DNA of 22,293 nt from DATCMA01 sp036563645 (GCA_036563645.1 DATCMA010000030.1:1-22293), one strand, 5' to 3'. Shown: positions 1-8,187, numbered from the stretch's first letter. Translations and numbers: made by a program. The notes: generated by a model not told the origin, from the sequence alone.

Positions 1-270
1 GAGATCGAGGACGTCCTCGTCACGCACCCCTCGGTGGCCGAGGCGGCGGTCATCGGCACGCCCTCGGAGAAGTGGGGCGAGGAGGTCACCGCCTACATCG
101 TCCTCGCTCCCGGCGCCGAGTTCGACGTGGCCGCGCTTGAGGAACACTGCCGGCGCTCGCTGGCGGGCTACAAGATCCCGCGCCAGTGGAAGCTCATCCC
201 CGAGCTACCGCGCAACGCCGCCGGCAAGGTGGTCAAACGGGATCTTCCACGCATCAAGCCGCTGAACTGA
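1..270 (+). CDS. AMP-forming acyl-CoA synthetase/ligase, C-terminal fragment
   Basis: Only the last 89 residues are present; the reading frame is open at base 1 and ends at a TGA. This is the mobile C-terminal subdomain of the ANL superfamily (acyl-CoA synthetases), which activates a carboxylic acid with ATP and then transfers it to CoA. The fragment opens with the family's EIEDVL-HPSVAEAAVIG pattern. It ends with LPRNAAGKVVKRDL, the A10 motif, in which the Lys of AGK is the adenylation lysine. The substrate cannot be read because the N-terminal acyl-binding domain lies outside the window. Only 16 bases separate it from the next gene, so the first three plus-strand genes are probably one operon. 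The assignment to the superfamily is firm; the substrate is unknown. Confidence 0.93.
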   Translation, partial: EIEDVLVTHPSVAEAAVIGTPSEKWGEEVTAYIVLAPGAEFDVAALEEHCRRSLAGYKIPRQWKLIPELPRNAAGKVVKRDLPRIKPLN

Positions 271-286
271 CCCTGATCGGAGCATC

Positions 287-1015
287 ATGCATCTGGCGAC
301 ATCGATCGAACCCGTCGTTGGTTTCGATCTCCACAGCTTCGCGATCTTCCTGCACATCCTGCTGGTCACCTACTGGTTGGGGTCCGACATCGGCGTCTTC
401 TACGCCAGCAGGTTTGTCGTGAACCCCAAGGTGTCGCCCGCCGGTCGATCCATCGCACTGAAGATCATGAACATGGTCGACCTGGCGCCGCGGGTGTGCC
501 TGATCTTGATGCTGCCGTCGGGGGTCACCCTCATGGCCGCGAGCCCGCTGGGCCGGGACATCTTCTACGGCTGGCCGCTGGCGCTGGCCTGGATCGGCTC
601 GCTGATCTGGCTCGGCCTCATGCTGGTCGACTTCTTTAAGAGCCCCGCGAAACACGCCGATCTGGTCCACAAGCTCGACTGGATCGTCCGGATCTCCGTG
701 GTGATCGGCCTGCTCGCGGTCTCCGGCTACACCTTCGTCGTCGACGAGCCGTTCGGTGTGACCACCAACCCGAAGTGGCTCGCCGGCAAGGTGGCGGCGT
801 ACGCGATCTGCATCTTCGGCGGCATCATGATCCGCGTGTCGCTGCGCCCCTTCGGCCCCGCCTTCGCGAAGTTGATGTCCGAAGGCTCCTCGCCCGAGGT
901 GGAACGGGACATTCAGGGCTCGATGCGCCGAGCTGTCCCGTACGTGTTCCTCATCTGGGTGATGGTTCTCGTCGCCGCCTTCCTCGGCGTCGTCAAGCCC
1001 GGAACCCTCGCCTGA
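287..1015 (+). CDS. Polytopic integral membrane protein of unknown function
   Basis: The product has 242 residues with about six hydrophobic segments, near residues 16-40, 68-86, 96-117, 132-152, 166-185 and 218-237. I do not recognise a named family with certainty. The first segment carries two histidines (H16, H23) and an aspartate (D34), and the fifth carries a lysine (K168). Membrane His residues like these occur in CopD-like and b-type haem proteins, but that comparison is only suggestive. The start ATG follows GGAG at 279-282 with 4 nt spacing. The gene lies between an acyl-CoA ligase and an amidohydrolase on the same strand, so a role in transport or electron transfer for that catabolic unit is an inference. 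No signal peptide distinct from the first segment is visible. Confidence 0.8.
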   Translation: MHLATSIEPVVGFDLHSFAIFLHILLVTYWLGSDIGVFYASRFVVNPKVSPAGRSIALKIMNMVDLAPRVCLILMLPSGVTLMAASPLGRDIFYGWPLALAWIGSLIWLGLMLVDFFKSPAKHADLVHKLDWIVRISVVIGLLAVSGYTFVVDEPFGVTTNPKWLAGKVAAYAICIFGGIMIRVSLRPFGPAFAKLMSEGSSPEVERDIQGSMRRAVPYVFLIWVMVLVAAFLGVVKPGTLA

Positions 1016-1085
1016 TCACCTAACCAACGACCAGCGGGACCCCACGCGCCTGAAAGGGAGCGCCCAAGGCCTGTGGGAGGAGCGG

Positions 1086-2486
1086 ATGCGGCAGGTCGAC
1101 CGGCTGTTGCGGGGTGCCATCGTGGTCACCATGGACGGCCACCGGACCGTCTACGACCGCGGGTACGTCGCCATCGACGACGGCCGCATTGTGGGGGTGG
1201 GCCGCGACCGGGACTGCGAGTTCGACTCAGCAGACACCTGGCAGCTCCGCGACGCCGTGGTGATGCCAGGGCTGGTCAACGCCCACACCCACCTCTCCAA
1301 CGGCATTACCCGCGGCCTCTACGACGAACTCCCCCTGGCGGATTGGGTCCAGCGGGGCATGTGGCCGACACTGCGGGCCTATGACGCGGAACGGGCGTAC
1401 CACGGGGCACGGGTGGCGCTGGCCGAGAACCTCCTCGGCGGAGTCACGACAACGGTGGTCGGGGAATTCGGCGCGCCCAACCGCCAGGCGATCGAGGGAG
1501 TGATCCAGGCGGTTATCGAATCCCGCTCCCGCGCGGTCGTGGCCAGGATTTCCGTCGACTCCGACGACGACACCGACCCGAGCCAGGCCACCGCGCCGGA
1601 CGCGCGGGAGTCCATCGACGACGCACTGGCCGAGGTGACCCGACTGCGCCAGGAATATGCGAACCCGCTCGTCCACATCTGTCCTGAGCCCTTGGGGGTC
1701 CTGCGCTGCACCCCCGAGATGGTGCGGGCATTCGCCGAGTACGCCCGCGCCGAGGGCACTCGGATGACCATGCACGTGGCCAGCTCCCCCGACGAGCGGG
1801 ACGAGGCGCTGCGCCGGTACGGTCGGGGCTCCATCGAGCAGCTCGCCGAACTCGGCGTGCTCGGCCCGCATCTCCTGATCGCGCACTGCGTCTGGCCCAC
1901 CGCGCACGAGCGCCGTCTCCTCGCGGAGACGGGCACCGGGGTCTCCCACAACCCGGTCGCGAACTTGATGTACGCCTCCGGGCTCGCCCCGCTCGCCGAG
2001 ATGATCGACGCGGGCGTCCGGATTGGGTTGGGCACCGATGGTGCGTCGACCAATAACGGGCAAAACATGTGGGAGACCATGAAGATGGCGATCTTCCTCC
2101 AGAAGTCGCGCTTCGGCGCGGCCTGGGGATCCGCCGAACTCGCCCTGGAATTGGCCACGATCGGAGGAGCACGCGCCATCGGCATGGACACCGAGATCGG
2201 CTCCATCGAGGTGGGCAAGCGGGCCGACCTCATTGTCATCGATCTCGCCCAGCCGCACCTGGTGCCACGGCACACCTGGCCCTCAAATCTCGTCTACTCA
2301 GGAGACCCCCACGCGGTCCGCACCGTCATGGTCGACGGCGTGACCGTCGTCGACAACGGGCGGTTGACCATGTGGGATCACGACGAGGTGGTGCGGAGCG
2401 GACATCGCGCCGCCGACGTCATGAACACCCGCACCGGGCTCGCCGATGCGTATCGCGCGCGTTCCCGGTGGACGTGGTGCGAGTGA
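1086..2486 (+). CDS. Metal-dependent amidohydrolase (cytosine deaminase / SAH deaminase / TrzN-like)
   Basis: The protein has 466 residues, the usual length for this amidohydrolase branch, which deaminates or dechlorinates N-heterocycles in the cytosol. Metal ligands are visible in order: H67 and H69 (NAHTH), H230 (TMHVAS), H267 (IAHCVW) and D318 (GTDGAST). The SHNP motif is at 287-290. A C-terminal composite beta domain ends the chain (GKRADLIVID at 378-387). Most relatives have HxxE after the third histidine, where the Glu takes part in proton transfer; here that position is S233, followed by D236-E237. The substrate is therefore uncertain and a simple aminohydrolase activity should not be assumed. 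The start is supported by GGGAGG at 1075-1080. It probably belongs to the same operon as the upstream membrane protein and ligase. Confidence 0.88.
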   Translation: MRQVDRLLRGAIVVTMDGHRTVYDRGYVAIDDGRIVGVGRDRDCEFDSADTWQLRDAVVMPGLVNAHTHLSNGITRGLYDELPLADWVQRGMWPTLRAYDAERAYHGARVALAENLLGGVTTTVVGEFGAPNRQAIEGVIQAVIESRSRAVVARISVDSDDDTDPSQATAPDARESIDDALAEVTRLRQEYANPLVHICPEPLGVLRCTPEMVRAFAEYARAEGTRMTMHVASSPDERDEALRRYGRGSIEQLAELGVLGPHLLIAHCVWPTAHERRLLAETGTGVSHNPVANLMYASGLAPLAEMIDAGVRIGLGTDGASTNNGQNMWETMKMAIFLQKSRFGAAWGSAELALELATIGGARAIGMDTEIGSIEVGKRADLIVIDLAQPHLVPRHTWPSNLVYSGDPHAVRTVMVDGVTVVDNGRLTMWDHDEVVRSGHRAADVMNTRTGLADAYRARSRWTWCE

Positions 2487-2540
2487 GCACAGTGGACGCG
2501 CGCCGCGGAGTCACCCACGAGGTCCGCGCTGGCGGCACGC

Positions 2541-2556
2541 GCTGAGGCAGCTCAGC
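2541..2556. terminator. Hairpin between convergent amidohydrolase and adoK genes
   Basis: GCTGAG and CTCAGC form a perfect 6-bp stem around GCAG. It extends by three CGC/GCG pairs if one bulged C is allowed. It lies between two convergent genes, and the stop codon of adoK (2552-2554) is inside its right arm. There is no T-run, as is common in high-GC actinomycetes. Its role as a bidirectional terminator is inferred. Confidence 0.4.
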
Positions 2557-3538
2557 CGCGATCGCGCAGGAGATGGGGCCGGATGTCGGCCGCGGCCTCC
2601 TCACCGTACGACTCAGCCATCCGCGCGACGAAGCGGTGCGGCTCGACCGTGTACTCCTGGGTGCCCATGGTTTCGAGGACGAAGGCGGCGAGCAGGCACC
2701 CGACCTGCGCGGCGCGCTCCAGGCCAAGCCCCCAGGAGAGCGCGGCGAAGAAGCCCGCGCGGAACCCGTCCCCGACACCGGTCGGATCGGTGGCCGCGAC
2801 GTCGCGGACGGCGGGGACGTGGATATCGTCCATCCCGCGCCCGGTGATCTCCACCCCGTTCCGGCCGAGCGTGGTCACGCGAATCCCCACCCGCTCGAGC
2901 ACCTCGGCGTCGGTGAGCCCGGTCTTGCTCTCCAGCAAGGACTTCTCGTACTCGTTGCTCAGGAGATAGTCCGCGCCGTCGATGAGCTTCACCACGTCGT
3001 CGCCGGACATGCGGGCGAGCTGCTGGGAGGGGTCGGCGGCGAAACGATAGCCCCGCACCCGGCACTCCTCGGCGTGCCGGAGCATCGCCTCCGGATCGTT
3101 CGCGCTGACGATGACGAGGTCCAGACCTCCGACGCGCTCCGCCACCGGGGCGAGCTCGATGTTGCGGGCCTCGCTCATCGCGCCCGCGTAGAACGACGCG
3201 ATCTGGCACAAATCGCGGTCGGTGGTGCAGACAAAACGGGCGGTATGGGCTACCTCGCTGACGTACACCGACGCGCAGTCCACCCCGTGCCGCTCCAGCC
3301 ACGAGCGGTAGTCGTCGAAGTCCTGCCCCACCGCGCCGAGCAGGATCGGCCGCAGGCCGAGCTGCGCCAAGCCAAAGGCGATGTTGGCGGCCACCCCGCC
3401 GCGCCGCACGACAAGGTCGTCGACGAGGAAGGACAAGGAAATCTTGTCGAGCTGATCGGGGATGAGCTGATCGGCGAACCGCCCCGGGAAGTGCATCAAG
3501 TGGTCGGTGGCGATCGAGCCGGTGACCGCGATCTTCAT
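2552..3538 (-). CDS. adoK: PfkB-family adenosine kinase
   Basis: The product has 328 residues of the ribokinase/PfkB fold. As I recall the M. tuberculosis adenosine kinase AdoK (Rv2202c, also called CbhK), this protein matches it closely from MKIAVTGSIATDHLM onward, including the AADPSQQLAR and AMSEARNIEL blocks. It would phosphorylate adenosine to AMP in purine salvage. The catalytic DPTGVGD motif places the base Asp at residue 257. The frame extends 10 codons further upstream, but the start at 3538 is chosen because GAAGG lies 5 nt before this ATG and the family begins here. A TAGGCT hexamer at 3579-3584 on the minus strand is a possible -10, giving a leader of about 34 nt. Neighbours erpA and glycerate kinase sit beside it in mycobacteria too. 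Confidence 0.9.
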   Translation of the reverse strand: MKIAVTGSIATDHLMHFPGRFADQLIPDQLDKISLSFLVDDLVVRRGGVAANIAFGLAQLGLRPILLGAVGQDFDDYRSWLERHGVDCASVYVSEVAHTARFVCTTDRDLCQIASFYAGAMSEARNIELAPVAERVGGLDLVIVSANDPEAMLRHAEECRVRGYRFAADPSQQLARMSGDDVVKLIDGADYLLSNEYEKSLLESKTGLTDAEVLERVGIRVTTLGRNGVEITGRGMDDIHVPAVRDVAATDPTGVGDGFRAGFFAALSWGLGLERAAQVGCLLAAFVLETMGTQEYTVEPHRFVARMAESYGEEAAADIRPHLLRDRG

Positions 3539-3657
3539 GTCAACCTTCGGGGGGATGAGGGAAGCCACGCGCGCCGTCAGCCTACCGCCGGGCGCGTCGG
3601 TGGGTCGGGGCGGGTCGTCGGCCGCGCGGACGCAGCACAGGCCGCCGGCGCGTCAGC

Positions 3658-3675
3658 GGCCGCGCGAACGCGGCC
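3658..3675 (-). terminator. Probable terminator downstream of erpA
   Basis: GGCCGCG and CGCGGCC form a perfect 7-bp stem around a 4-base loop, read as TTCG on the minus strand. It lies about 53 nt past the erpA stop, in the 189-bp gap before adoK. No U-tract follows. The gap otherwise holds GC-rich sequence and the possible adoK -10. Confidence 0.45.
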
Positions 3676-3727
3676 AGCGGGCGCCGACGGCCTGTCTCCA
3701 CGCTCGTGAGTGACGGCCCCGACGGGC

Positions 3728-4099
3728 TCAGCAGCAGAACGAGTCACCGCACGCGCAGGAGTTCTGCGCGTTGGGGTTGTCGATGGTGAAGCCCTGCGCG
3801 TCGATGCGGTCCGCGAAGTCGATGGTGGCACCGGCCAGGTACGGAGCGCTCATCCGGTCGACGACCACCTCGACGCCGTTGTACTCGGTGACGATGTCGC
3901 CATCGAGCGTGCGCTCGTCGAAGAACAGCTGGTAACGCAGGCCCGAGCACCCGCCCGGCTGCACGGCTACGCGGAGCCGCAGGTCGTCGCGGCCTTCCTG
4001 CTCGAGGAGGGCCTTGACCTTCTGTGCCGCGACATCGGTCAAGATCACGGTCTTCGGAGCCTCGGTCGACTCGGGCTGGGTTGTCGTAGTCACGGTCAC
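3728..4099 (-). CDS. erpA: HesB/IscA/ErpA-type iron-sulfur cluster carrier
   Basis: This 123-residue A-type carrier delivers Fe-S clusters to apoproteins in the cytosol. The three ligand cysteines of the family are present: C51 in QPGGCSGLRY, and C115 and C117 in NSCACGDSF. The N-terminal 15 residues are a Thr-rich tail before the conserved domain. The chain ends in two further cysteines (C122, C123), which I do not expect in this family. Two GTG starts compete: 4099 (3 nt after an AGGGAG) and 4093 (9 nt after it); the outcome changes only two residues. The M. tuberculosis counterpart is Rv2204c by recall. NadA, itself a [4Fe-4S] enzyme, is encoded close by on the other strand. Confidence 0.92.
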   Translation of the reverse strand: MTVTTTTQPESTEAPKTVILTDVAAQKVKALLEQEGRDDLRLRVAVQPGGCSGLRYQLFFDERTLDGDIVTEYNGVEVVVDRMSAPYLAGATIDFADRIDAQGFTIDNPNAQNSCACGDSFCC

Positions 4100-4179
4100 G
4101 GTCTCCCTGCGCCGCTGGTGGTCTCGATGATTTCCCTATCAGACCGGCTCGGAGTCAGCCGGCTTGTCCGTATAGGCCA

Positions 4180-4208
4180 ACGCTAGCCGGCTGGCCGACG
4201 ATTCCCAA
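4180..4208 (-). promoter_or_regulatory. Candidate sigma-70-type promoter for erpA
   Basis: On the minus strand TTGGGA (4203-4208) and TAGCGT (4180-4185) are separated by exactly 17 nt. This lies in the 179-bp gap between glycerate kinase and erpA and would give a leader of about 75 nt. The A/T-rich patch at 4217-4228 just upstream stands out in this GC-rich gap. Motif match only; no experimental support. Confidence 0.35.
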
Positions 4209-4278
4209 TCTGATCTCGAAATTTTACTGCGGGGGCACTCCGCGGCTCGGATCGGCGCGAGGCGCGGACCGGCGGAAT

Positions 4279-5403
4279 TCACCGGTGCCACCGCTCGGCG
4301 AGCTGGGCGGCGAGCGCCCGCAGACCCGCCGCTGGCTCGCGCATCGCCCGCTCAACGTCCCCGCCGAAGTGGTCGACCAACGCGTACGCCTCGGTCACGC
4401 CCGCCTCCGCGGCCGCCGGGGCGTCGACCCGCCCGGCGAGCACCACACAGGGCACCCCGCGCGCCCGCGCGGCGGCGGCAACCCCGGCCACCACCTTGCC
4501 CCGCAGCGACTGGCCGTCAAACGAACCCTCTCCGGTGATCACCAGGTCGACGACGTCGAGGGCCGCGTCGAGCCGGACCAGACGACTGACCAGACCGATG
4601 CCGGATTCGCACTGGCCGCCGAGGGCGAGGATCGCCGCGCCCAGCCCGCCCGCCGCGCCGGCGCCCGGCAGCCCCGCCACCCCCCGAGGACAGGTCGGAA
4701 GGTCGCGCTCCAGCACCGCGGCGAACCGGTCCGCCGCCGCGTCGAGCAGGAGCACATCCTGGTGGGTCGCTCCCTTCTGCGGGCCGAAGACATAGGCGGC
4801 CCCCTGGGGACCGGTCAACGGGTTGTCAACGTCGGTCGCGGCGATCAACTCCGCGCCACGCAGCCGGGGCGCCCCATCGAGCGCCGCCGCGGCCAGCAGC
4901 GCGGCCCCGCCATACGGCAGGGCGTACCCGGTCTCGTCCAGGGTGGCGACACCGAGCGCCGCGAGCATGCCGGCGCCGACGTCGTTGGTCGCCGACCCAC
5001 CGAGCCCGACGACCACCCGCCGGGCTCCGGTCTCCACGGCCGCGGTGATGAGCAGGCCGAGCCCGTACGAGGTGGTGGTCTTCGGATCGCGCTCACCGGC
5101 GGCCAGCAGGTGCAGGCCACACGCCTGGGCGCTCTCGACGTACGCGGTCGGGACCGCGCCGTCGACGAGGAGCACGTCTCCCGTGGTGGGGCGCCCCAGG
5201 GGGTCGGCGGTCCGCACCGGCAGCCGTCGACCGCCCACCGCGGATGCGACGACCTCGAGAAACCCCGGCCCCCCATCGGCGAGCGGACGGAGCATGACCT
5301 CGTCGTCCGGCGCGCGCTGCCGCCACCCCTCGGCGACGGCGGCGGCGACCTGCGGCGCGGAGAGGGTGCCGGCGAACTTGTCGGGACAGATCAGCACCCG
5401 CAT
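4279..5403 (-). CDS. Glycerate kinase (GlxK/GarK family)
   Basis: The product has 374 residues, normal for the glycerate kinase family (Pfam Gly_kinase). It phosphorylates D-glycerate with ATP, feeding glyoxylate or serine-derived carbon into glycolysis. Family landmarks are the N-terminal PDKFAGTLSA, ADGGPGFLE, the glycine-rich GLGGSATNDVGAGML, and the C-terminal TGEGSFDGQSLRGK. The frame continues to a GTG at 5439, but the family begins at MRVLICPDKF, so the ATG at 5403 is preferred although no clear ribosome site precedes it. The gene is divergent from nadA, with under 60 bp between the starts. In M. tuberculosis the equivalent gene (Rv2205c) also neighbours the ErpA-like gene. Confidence 0.9.
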   Translation of the reverse strand: MRVLICPDKFAGTLSAPQVAAAVAEGWRQRAPDDEVMLRPLADGGPGFLEVVASAVGGRRLPVRTADPLGRPTTGDVLLVDGAVPTAYVESAQACGLHLLAAGERDPKTTTSYGLGLLITAAVETGARRVVVGLGGSATNDVGAGMLAALGVATLDETGYALPYGGAALLAAAALDGAPRLRGAELIAATDVDNPLTGPQGAAYVFGPQKGATHQDVLLLDAAADRFAAVLERDLPTCPRGVAGLPGAGAAGGLGAAILALGGQCESGIGLVSRLVRLDAALDVVDLVITGEGSFDGQSLRGKVVAGVAAAARARGVPCVVLAGRVDAPAAAEAGVTEAYALVDHFGGDVERAMREPAAGLRALAAQLAERWHR

Positions 5404-5461
5404 ACCGGGAGTGTCGCAGGCCACGACCGTGACGATCACTCACGCACGCGGCTGTGGGACC

Positions 5462-6640
5462 ATGGAGGGCGTGACGACGTCGTGGGTTGAGCCCTCCAAC
5501 ACCGCAACCGCCCTGCTCCTCCTCGGCCGCGGCAGCGACCCCGCAGCCGAGCGGGGCGTGTCGTGCCCGGGTGCGCTGCCACCGCCGAGCGACCCCAGCC
5601 TGGTCGAGCGCGCGTGGGCGGCGAAGAAAGCGCTCGGCGACCGCCTCTTCATCCTCGGGCACCACTACCAGCGCGACGAGGTCATCCAGTTCGCCGACGT
5701 GACCGGTGACTCGTTCAAGCTGGCGCGGGAGGCGGCGGCGCGGCCGCACGCCGAGTACATCGTGTTCTGCGGCGTGCACTTCATGGCCGAGAGCGCGGAC
5801 ATCCTCACGAGCGACACGCAGAAGGTGATCCTGCCGGATCTCGCCGCCGGCTGCTCGATGGCGGACATGGCGGCGCTGGGGCAGGTGGAGACCGCGTGGG
5901 ACCTGCTCGAGGACCTCGGGATCGCCGCGTCCACGGTCCCGGTCACGTACATGAACTCCTCGGCCGACATCAAGGCCTTCGTCGGGCGCCGCGGCGGGGT
6001 GGTGTGCACCTCCTCCAACGCCAAGCGCGCGTTGACGTGGGCGTTCGAGCGCGGTGACCGCGTCCTGTTCCTTCCCGACCAGCACCTCGGTCGGAATACC
6101 GCGGTGCGGGAGTTGGGGTTCAGCCTCGACGACTGCGTGGTCTACGACCCGCACCAGCCCGGCGGCGGGGTGACCCCGGAGCAGCTGCGCGCGGCGCGGA
6201 TGATCCTGTGGCGGGGCCACTGCTCGGTCCACCAGCGGTTCAGTCTCAAGAACGTCGAGGACATCCGCGCTCGCGTACCGGACGTCACCGTGCTGGTGCA
6301 CCCGGAGTGCCGGTACGAGGTGGTGGCCGCCGCGGATCTGGTGGGCTCCACGGAATACATCATCAAGACGATCGAGACCGCTCCCCCGGGCTCCGCGTGG
6401 GCGGTGGGCACGGAGCTCAACCTGGTGCGCCGGCTTGCGAACACCCATCCGGACAAGCGCGTCATGTTCTTGGACCGGACGGTGTGCTACTGCTCCACGA
6501 TGAATCGCATCGACCTGCCACACCTGGTGTGGGCGCTGGAGGAGCTCGTCGCCGGCCGGGTGGTCAACCAGATCGCGGTCGATCCGGAGACGGCACACTA
6601 CGCCCGCGTCGCGCTGGATCAGATGCTCGCCTTGCCGTAA
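5462..6640 (+). CDS. nadA: Quinolinate synthase
   Basis: NadA condenses iminoaspartate with dihydroxyacetone phosphate to quinolinate in de novo NAD synthesis, using a [4Fe-4S] cluster. The 392-residue protein is of the long, Bacillus-like type. Expected cluster cysteines are C103 (VFCGVHFMAE), C254 (WRGHCSVHQ) and C342 or C344 (TVCYCSTMN). The substrate-binding ILGHHYQ and MNSSAD segments are also present. The frame is open far upstream, but the first 40 residues are non-conserved and the ATG at 5462 fits best; GTG at 5471 is a possible alternative. No strong ribosome site precedes either. nadB and nadC, often beside nadA in actinomycetes, are not in this window. The ErpA-like carrier encoded 1.4 kb away could supply its cluster (inference). 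Confidence 0.95.
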   Translation: MEGVTTSWVEPSNTATALLLLGRGSDPAAERGVSCPGALPPPSDPSLVERAWAAKKALGDRLFILGHHYQRDEVIQFADVTGDSFKLAREAAARPHAEYIVFCGVHFMAESADILTSDTQKVILPDLAAGCSMADMAALGQVETAWDLLEDLGIAASTVPVTYMNSSADIKAFVGRRGGVVCTSSNAKRALTWAFERGDRVLFLPDQHLGRNTAVRELGFSLDDCVVYDPHQPGGGVTPEQLRAARMILWRGHCSVHQRFSLKNVEDIRARVPDVTVLVHPECRYEVVAAADLVGSTEYIIKTIETAPPGSAWAVGTELNLVRRLANTHPDKRVMFLDRTVCYCSTMNRIDLPHLVWALEELVAGRVVNQIAVDPETAHYARVALDQMLALP

Positions 6641-6675
6641 CGCTCAGTAACACACCGTGACGGCGAGTAGCGGAG

Positions 6676-6695
6676 ACCGGGATAAATTTTCCGGT
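6676..6695 (+). terminator. AT-rich hairpin downstream of nadA
   Basis: ACCGGGA pairs with TTCCGGT (one G-T wobble) around a TAAATT loop, and a TTT run begins at the last stem base. It lies 36-55 nt past the nadA stop, inside the 191-bp gap before murA, and is strikingly AT-rich for this genome. It is probably a terminator, but a protein-binding site is possible. Further along the gap, TATGCT at 6745-6750 is a possible -10 for murA; no convincing -35 is visible. Confidence 0.35.
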
Positions 6696-6831
6696 TTGAT
6701 ACCCAACTAGCCCGCACGGTACCCGCGTATCCGTCACTTGGCGCTATGCTCCGACGGTCACCGATCCGGGGCAAAGTGGATCATGGCTTGTTCCGTGTTC
6801 CACGTCGGCCCACGACGCGCTGGAGGTTGCG

Positions 6832-8187
6832 TTGACCGACGACGTCTTGATCGTGCACGGCAACACCCCGCTGCGCGGCCAGATCCGGGTACGCGGCGCG
6901 AAGAATCTCGTCACCAAGGCCATGGTGGCCGCGCTCCTCGGCGATGAGCCGAGCCGGCTGTATGACGTACCGCGGATCCGAGACGTCGAGGTGGTTCGTG
7001 GCCTACTGGAGCTGCACGGCGTGAAGGTCACGGATGGGCCGGAGGACGGGGAGCTGATCCTCGATCCGGCCAATGTGGAGAGCGCCTCCACCGACGAGAT
7101 CAACGTGCACGCGGGCTCCAGTCGCGTGCCGATTCTGTTCTGCGGCCCCCTGCTGCACCGCCTTGGTCACGCCTTCATCCCCGACCTCGGCGGCTGCCAC
7201 ATCGGACCCCGCCCCATCGACTTCCACATGCAGGCGCTGCGGCAATTCGGCGCCATCGTGGAGAAAACCCCGCAAGGGCTGCACCTCACCGCGCCCAACG
7301 GTCTGCACGGGACGAAGATCCGACTGCCGTACCCCAGCGTTGGCGCTACTGAGCAGGTGCTGCTCACCGCGGTGCGGGCCGAGGGCATCACCGAGTTGAG
7401 CAACGCCGCGGTCGAGCCCGAGATCATGGATCTGATCTGCGTCCTCCAGAAGATGGGCGCGATCATCAAAGTGCACACCGACCGGGTAATCGAAATTCAG
7501 GGCGTCTCCCGGCTCGGCGGCTACCTCCACCACCCCATCCCGGATCGGATCGAGGCGGCGAGCTGGGCCGCCGCGGCGCTCGCCACCGGCGGCGACGTCG
7601 AGGTGATCGGTGCCCGGCAAGTGGACATGATGACGTTCCTCAACGTCTTCCGGGCGGTCGGCGGCGCGTTCGAGGTCAACGACGCCCGGCCGCCGCGCAA
7701 CGGGCACCCCGGGCGCGAGGCCAGCATCCGCTTCTGGCACCCCGGCGGAGAGCTGCGCGCCGTCGCGCTGGAGACCGACGTCCACCCCGGCTTCATGACT
7801 GACTGGCAGCAGCCGATGGTGGTGGCGCTCACGCAGGCGCGGGGGCTGTCGATCGTCCACGAGACCGTCTACGAGCAGCGGCTCGGCTACACCGACGCGC
7901 TCAACGCGATGGGCGCGACGATCCAGGTCTACCGGGAGTGCCTCGGCGGCACTCCCTGCCGCTTCGGTCGACGCAACTTCAAGCACTCCGCGGTGATCGC
8001 CGGGCCGAGCAAGCTGCACGGCGCCGACCTCGTCATCCCGGACCTGCGGGCCGGGTTCAGCCACCTCATCGCGGCGCTGGCGGCCGAAGGCACCTCCCGC
8101 GTCTACGGCGTCAACCTGATCAAGCGCGGGTACGAGGACTTCGAGGCGAAGCTGGCCGCGCTCGGCGCCCACATCGAGCGCCCGTGA
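6832..8187 (+). CDS. murA: UDP-N-acetylglucosamine 1-carboxyvinyltransferase
   Basis: MurA transfers enolpyruvate from PEP to UDP-GlcNAc, the first committed step of peptidoglycan synthesis. The chain has 451 residues. The catalytic cysteine, fosfomycin's target in this family, is C122 in LGGCHIGPRPIDFH; the substrate lysine is K24 in RGAKN; D326 in TDWQQP matches the catalytic Asp. It belongs to the actinobacterial branch that begins DDVLIVHGNTPL and reads GAKNLVTKAM rather than GAKNAALP. A loop of about 14 residues rich in Pro, Arg and Gly (near 286-300) looks inserted compared with the streptomycete form as I recall it. The start is TTG at 6832, fixed by GGAGG at 6822-6826. Whether a second murA exists elsewhere cannot be seen. 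Confidence 0.93.
   Translation: MTDDVLIVHGNTPLRGQIRVRGAKNLVTKAMVAALLGDEPSRLYDVPRIRDVEVVRGLLELHGVKVTDGPEDGELILDPANVESASTDEINVHAGSSRVPILFCGPLLHRLGHAFIPDLGGCHIGPRPIDFHMQALRQFGAIVEKTPQGLHLTAPNGLHGTKIRLPYPSVGATEQVLLTAVRAEGITELSNAAVEPEIMDLICVLQKMGAIIKVHTDRVIEIQGVSRLGGYLHHPIPDRIEAASWAAAALATGGDVEVIGARQVDMMTFLNVFRAVGGAFEVNDARPPRNGHPGREASIRFWHPGGELRAVALETDVHPGFMTDWQQPMVVALTQARGLSIVHETVYEQRLGYTDALNAMGATIQVYRECLGGTPCRFGRRNFKHSAVIAGPSKLHGADLVIPDLRAGFSHLIAALAAEGTSRVYGVNLIKRGYEDFEAKLAALGAHIERP

Noticed and set aside
2573..3709. Long plus-strand open frame (378 codons) opposite adoK
   Set aside because: It is antisense to a complete adenosine kinase with all motifs; its Arg/Gly/Pro-rich translation is typical of antisense reading in high-GC DNA.
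4823..5461. Long N-terminal extension of NadA
   Set aside because: The frame is open upstream, but it overlaps glycerate kinase on the opposite strand and has no family similarity; start at 5462 kept.
5093..6598. 501-codon minus-strand frame opposite nadA
   Set aside because: It covers nadA and part of glycerate kinase on the wrong strand or frame; the translation has no recognisable family and is rich in His, Arg and Pro.
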